DNA from: Pelotomaculum sp. UBA3103
GTDB taxonomy: Bacteria; Bacillota; Desulfotomaculia; Desulfotomaculales; Pelotomaculaceae
Direction: 5' to 3'
Length of the DNA stretch: 17,096 bases
Assembly: GCA_002365855.1 (NCBI GenBank)
Contig: DFAP01000064.1
Coordinates: forward strand, 1-17,096
The notes beneath the pieces were generated by a model. That model did no database searches. It had not been told where the DNA came from and saw only the letters and a program-made list of their open reading frames with translations. The position numbers were made by a program, and so were the translations under genes. Position 1 is the stretch's first letter. Each line of letters starts with the position of its first letter. Shown in pieces: positions 14,974 to 17,096 of the stretch.

Positions 14974-15301
14974 TTAAAGCACCTCCGGTGTAGTCAAATT
15001 ACTGTTGTAAAACACTATATCGTGGAGGACCAAAACAAAGCGTCAGGTCCGCAAGATCACCTCCAATAAAAGAGTAAAACTTTTTATCCAGTTAATTAAT
15101 CGGTTATAAAATAAGTTTCTGAATTAAATTTTACCATATTATCAGACATTTTCCTCCATATTTATACTGAAAACTGATTAATTTTTAAGTCAATTGAAGG
15201 GTTATAACTTTTTAGACCGAATGTATAAATGTATAATGGTAAAATAAAACCTGGTTGTCTATTGAATTACTGTTTTTGATTTAACTAACGAGGTGAACAA
15301 T
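14974..15301. other. Divergent intergenic region between protease and prenyltransferase genes
   Basis: 328 nt without a convincing gene. On the minus strand it holds the protease ribosome binding site (GGAGGT, 14986-14981) and, further up, a second perfect ribosome-binding sequence GGAGGTGATC (15064-15055) followed only by TTG CGG ACC TGA. GGACC/GGTCC and TGGAGG/CCTCCA can pair around it. On the plus strand it holds the prenyltransferase promoter. The middle is AT-rich. Confidence 0.55.
15209..15237 (+). promoter_or_regulatory. Promoter candidate for the UbiA-family gene
   Basis: A perfect TATAAT (15232-15237) with a weak TTTTTA 17 nt upstream (15209-15214). A second -10-like TATAAA lies just before it. 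The distance to the start codon is about 60 nt. Confidence 0.45.
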
Positions 15302-16195
15302 ATGAGCAAGGCCATGATTTATGTATTCGAAACTCGCCCCCAGTTCATCATCCTGTCCGTGGCGTGCGTGCTGGCCGGCGCAGGCGCGGCATACTGGAAG
15401 GCAGGCAGCATCAACCTCTATTACCTGGCGCTGGCCCTGGTTGGGGCTATGGCAGCACATGCTTCAGTCAACATACTGAATGATTATAGTGATTACGTCA
15501 GCGGGTTGGATGATATGACTACAAAAACGCCTTTCAGCGGCGGCAGCGGCATACTGCCCAAGAAGCAGATGTCGCCCAGGGCTGCCCTGTATTACGGCCT
15601 GATAACTTTAGGCGTTACCGTGCTCATAGGTTTTTATTTACTGTACGCGCGGGGCTGGCAACTGCTGTTAGTCGGCATCCCCGGCATACTGCTGATAGTT
15701 TTGTACACCGATTATATCACCCGCTCCCCCCTGCTCTGCCTGCTGGCGCCCGGGCTGGGATTTGGGCCGTGCATAGTTCTGGGCACCTACTTTGTACTGC
15801 AGGGGTTTTATGATTACACTGCTCTGGCGGTATCTCTGATCCCGTTCTTTTTTGTCAGCAACCTGCTGCTGCTCAATCAATTCCCGGATGCTGAAGCTGA
15901 CCGCGCCGTGGGCCGCCGGCACCTGCTGACCCTGGTAGAGCCGAGGAAAAATACCTATATTTATGCCGTATTGAGCGCCGGAGCCTTTTTTGTTCTGGTC
16001 GCCGGTGTCTATCTAAATTTATTGCCGCTGTTAACCCTGGCCGGTCTGGTCAGCCTGCCGCTCGCGATAATCACCATCAAGGGTGTCGTCAAAAACTGTG
16101 AAAACATCCCCTCTTTGATACCCTACCTGGGCAAGAACGTTATCGGGATGCTTTCCACGATATTTCTGGTAGCTCTGGGCTTGTTTATTTCGTAA
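15302..16195 (+). CDS. UbiA-family polyprenyltransferase (MenA-like)
   Basis: 297 residues from the ATG at 15302, with GAGGTGA about 6 nt upstream; the GTG at 15293 lies inside that site. It is an eight- to nine-helix membrane protein. Both aspartate motifs that bind the Mg-prenyl-diphosphate are present: NDYSDYVSGLD (N60, D61, D64, D70) and NQFPDAEAD (N192, D196, D200). TPFSGGSGILP after the first motif matches the MenA/1,4-dihydroxy-2-naphthoate branch more than the protohaem or ubiquinone branches. The family transfers a polyprenyl chain to an aromatic or other acceptor in the membrane. No menaquinone gene adjoins it, so the acceptor is unproven. It is a single-gene unit with promoter and terminator. 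Confidence 0.88.
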   Translation: MSKAMIYVFETRPQFIILSVACVLAGAGAAYWKAGSINLYYLALALVGAMAAHASVNILNDYSDYVSGLDDMTTKTPFSGGSGILPKKQMSPRAALYYGLITLGVTVLIGFYLLYARGWQLLLVGIPGILLIVLYTDYITRSPLLCLLAPGLGFGPCIVLGTYFVLQGFYDYTALAVSLIPFFFVSNLLLLNQFPDAEADRAVGRRHLLTLVEPRKNTYIYAVLSAGAFFVLVAGVYLNLLPLLTLAGLVSLPLAIITIKGVVKNCENIPSLIPYLGKNVIGMLSTIFLVALGLFIS

Positions 16196-16223
16196 TCTTT
16201 TATTTAGTATATGAATGATAACG

Positions 16224-16266
16224 ACAGGTCGCTGATGCCAAAACCGGCAGCAGCGGCCTGTTTTTT
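16224..16266 (+). terminator. Rho-independent terminator of the UbiA-family gene
   Basis: ACAGGTCGCTG (16224-16234) pairs with CAGCGGCCTGT (16251-16261), 11 positions with one G-U, and an inner GCC/GGC, followed by TTTTTT. Confidence 0.88.
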
Positions 16267-16350
16267 CTGTCAATCTAAGTACCCTGCCGTATTCCCTGCG
16301 GCTATATGGAGACACTAAATATGATTCAATCCCAAGAAGGGGGAATACCT

Positions 16351-16857
16351 GTGACAAATAAAAACCACGACAACGAATTGCGCCGGCACGTCCGGTCCTT
16401 GCTAGAAGAAGACAAAGATTTGCGTGGTTACGGTCTTAATGCCGATGTTGTAGAAGGGGAAGTACAGCTTCAGGGCATAGTGGACACGCTAAAAGAGAAA
16501 GAGAGAGCAGAGGCGATAGTGCGGCAGATACCAAGGATTAAGAAAGTGGCCAATGCTGTATCCATAAGTACCGATGGGTCCATCACCGACAAAGACGTAA
16601 CCATGGAAGTTAGTGAAGAACTGGAGATTGCCCCCAGTGTTGACATGCGTCATATCGGCGCAATCGCGATCGGAGGCGACGGAACTGTTATACTGAAAGG
16701 AAATACGGATGATCCCGCTGAAATAGAAGCGGCCCGGGAAGCAGCGTCCAAGGCCCGCGGCGTGACCAGGGTATTGAGCCAGGTCAGGCTAGGCGCAGAA
16801 GAACCAAGCCTGGAGGATCTTTTCCATAGCCAGGTCAACAATGACGTGGAAGAATAA
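16351..16857 (+). CDS. Two-BON-domain protein
   Basis: 168 residues from the GTG at 16351, preceded by GAAGGGGG at 7 nt; an upstream in-frame ATG at 16306 lacks a ribosome binding site. It holds two BON domains, at about 8-74 (ELRRHVRSLLEED..., VVEGEVQLQGIVDTLKEKERAEAIVRQIPRIKKVANAVSI pattern split over residues 33-73) and about 79-148 (GGDGTVILKGNTDD, then ARGVTRVLSQVRL). Each shows the alpha-beta-beta-alpha-beta order with the central glycine of the VxLxG turn. There is no signal peptide, unlike periplasmic OsmY. BON domains are thought to bind phospholipid or other envelope ligands; the role in a cytoplasmic Gram-positive protein is unknown. The C-terminal tail is acidic. Confidence 0.85.
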   Translation: MTNKNHDNELRRHVRSLLEEDKDLRGYGLNADVVEGEVQLQGIVDTLKEKERAEAIVRQIPRIKKVANAVSISTDGSITDKDVTMEVSEELEIAPSVDMRHIGAIAIGGDGTVILKGNTDDPAEIEAAREAASKARGVTRVLSQVRLGAEEPSLEDLFHSQVNNDVEE

Positions 16858-16920
16858 CCATTGCATTAAAAGATTCATAAACGAGAAGACGAAGACTACC
16901 TGCGTCTTGAACAATACCAG

Positions 16921-16951
16921 TGGCAAGTGGGGACGGTTTCTTGACTTGCCA
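16921..16951 (+). repeat. REP-like hairpin element, copy C
   Basis: TGGCAAGT (16921-16928) pairs perfectly with ACTTGCCA (16944-16951) around the loop GGGGACGGTTTCTTG. The loop shares the core of copies A and B (GGGGACAGGTCCCTTG on their minus strand) while the stem is different in sequence. Confidence 0.65.
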
Positions 16952-16999
16952 GGTAAAATATGTAAGAATAGTGTGCTTTGCAGCCGTTAGATAACAAGT

Positions 17000-17024
17000 C
17001 GACAAGAGAAACCATCCCTTGTCG
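17000..17024 (-). repeat. REP-like hairpin element, copy D (inverted relative to C)
   Basis: CGACAAG (17000-17006) pairs perfectly with CTTGTCG (17018-17024) around the loop AGAAACCATCC. Read on the minus strand the loop is GGATGGTTTCT, a near copy of the loop in copy C. Copies C and D thus form an inverted pair 48 nt apart whose loops are complementary to each other at 10 of 11 positions. Confidence 0.6.
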
Positions 17025-17096
17025 CAGCGTAAAGAACATCACTACATATTTTTGGGTCATACCTACAAATAATACTTAATAACTCAACTTTCGCAC

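Noticed and set aside
15055..15064. Plus-strand GATCACCTCC as the end of a 16S rRNA gene
   Set aside because: Only these 10 bases match the 16S tail; nothing upstream looks like rRNA. It is simply the complement of a strong ribosome binding site on the minus strand.
16886..16908. AAGACG/CGTCTT hairpin as terminator of the BON gene
   Set aside because: Six base pairs with an 11-nt loop and no T-tract; too weak to call.

Overview
The window looks like a chromosomal segment of a low-to-moderate GC, Gram-positive anaerobe of the Clostridia, most like the Peptococcaceae (Desulfotomaculum/Pelotomaculum type). This is inference from the mix of genes, the strong GGAGG-type ribosome binding sites, the frequent TTG starts and the lipoprotein-type exports. 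No rRNA, tRNA, CRISPR array, transposase or phage gene was found. Almost every gene is an ordinary housekeeping or accessory gene; the more unusual material lies between them.

Layout. 1-1380 (minus): a membrane PilZ protein with a C-terminal zinc ribbon, a small Cys-rich ORF overlapping its start, and a thiamine-binding-family protein. 1558-2544 (plus): an orphan McrB/MoxR-like AAA+ ATPase. 2630-5061 (minus): a rubrerythrin-like ferritin, a class I glutamine amidotransferase broken by a frameshift, and a PHP-domain phosphoesterase. 5271-6854 (minus): a secreted Ig-like/PxKF surface protein behind a leader of about 350 nt that holds two related RNA motifs and an attenuator-type terminator. 7448-9992: a lipoprotein (plus), MscL (minus) and a KtrB-type K+ transporter (plus). 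10102-14973 (minus): a copper amine oxidase N-domain protein, an M28/glutaminyl-cyclase-like lipoprotein, a remnant of a second amidotransferase gene, and a modular subtilisin-like protease. 15302-16857 (plus): a UbiA-family prenyltransferase and a two-BON-domain protein.

Themes. Much of the window encodes exported or envelope proteins: secreted protease, surface protein, two lipoproteins, an exported CuAO-domain protein, an osmotic-release channel and a K+ importer. MscL and KtrB are divergent neighbours and could cooperate in osmotic balance. The PilZ protein implies c-di-GMP signalling in the cell.

The most interesting points are (1) the tandem leader-RNA motif with terminator in front of the PxKF surface protein, which I cannot assign to a named riboswitch class; (2) a family of at least four REP-like hairpins sharing the core GGGAC(A)GGTYYCTTG while their stems differ but stay paired; (3) two degraded glutamine amidotransferase genes, one frameshifted and one reduced to its first 30 codons; and (4) a protease whose ideal ribosome binding site sits in front of TTA rather than a normal start codon. 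I did not find a convincing new multi-gene defence or metabolic system.
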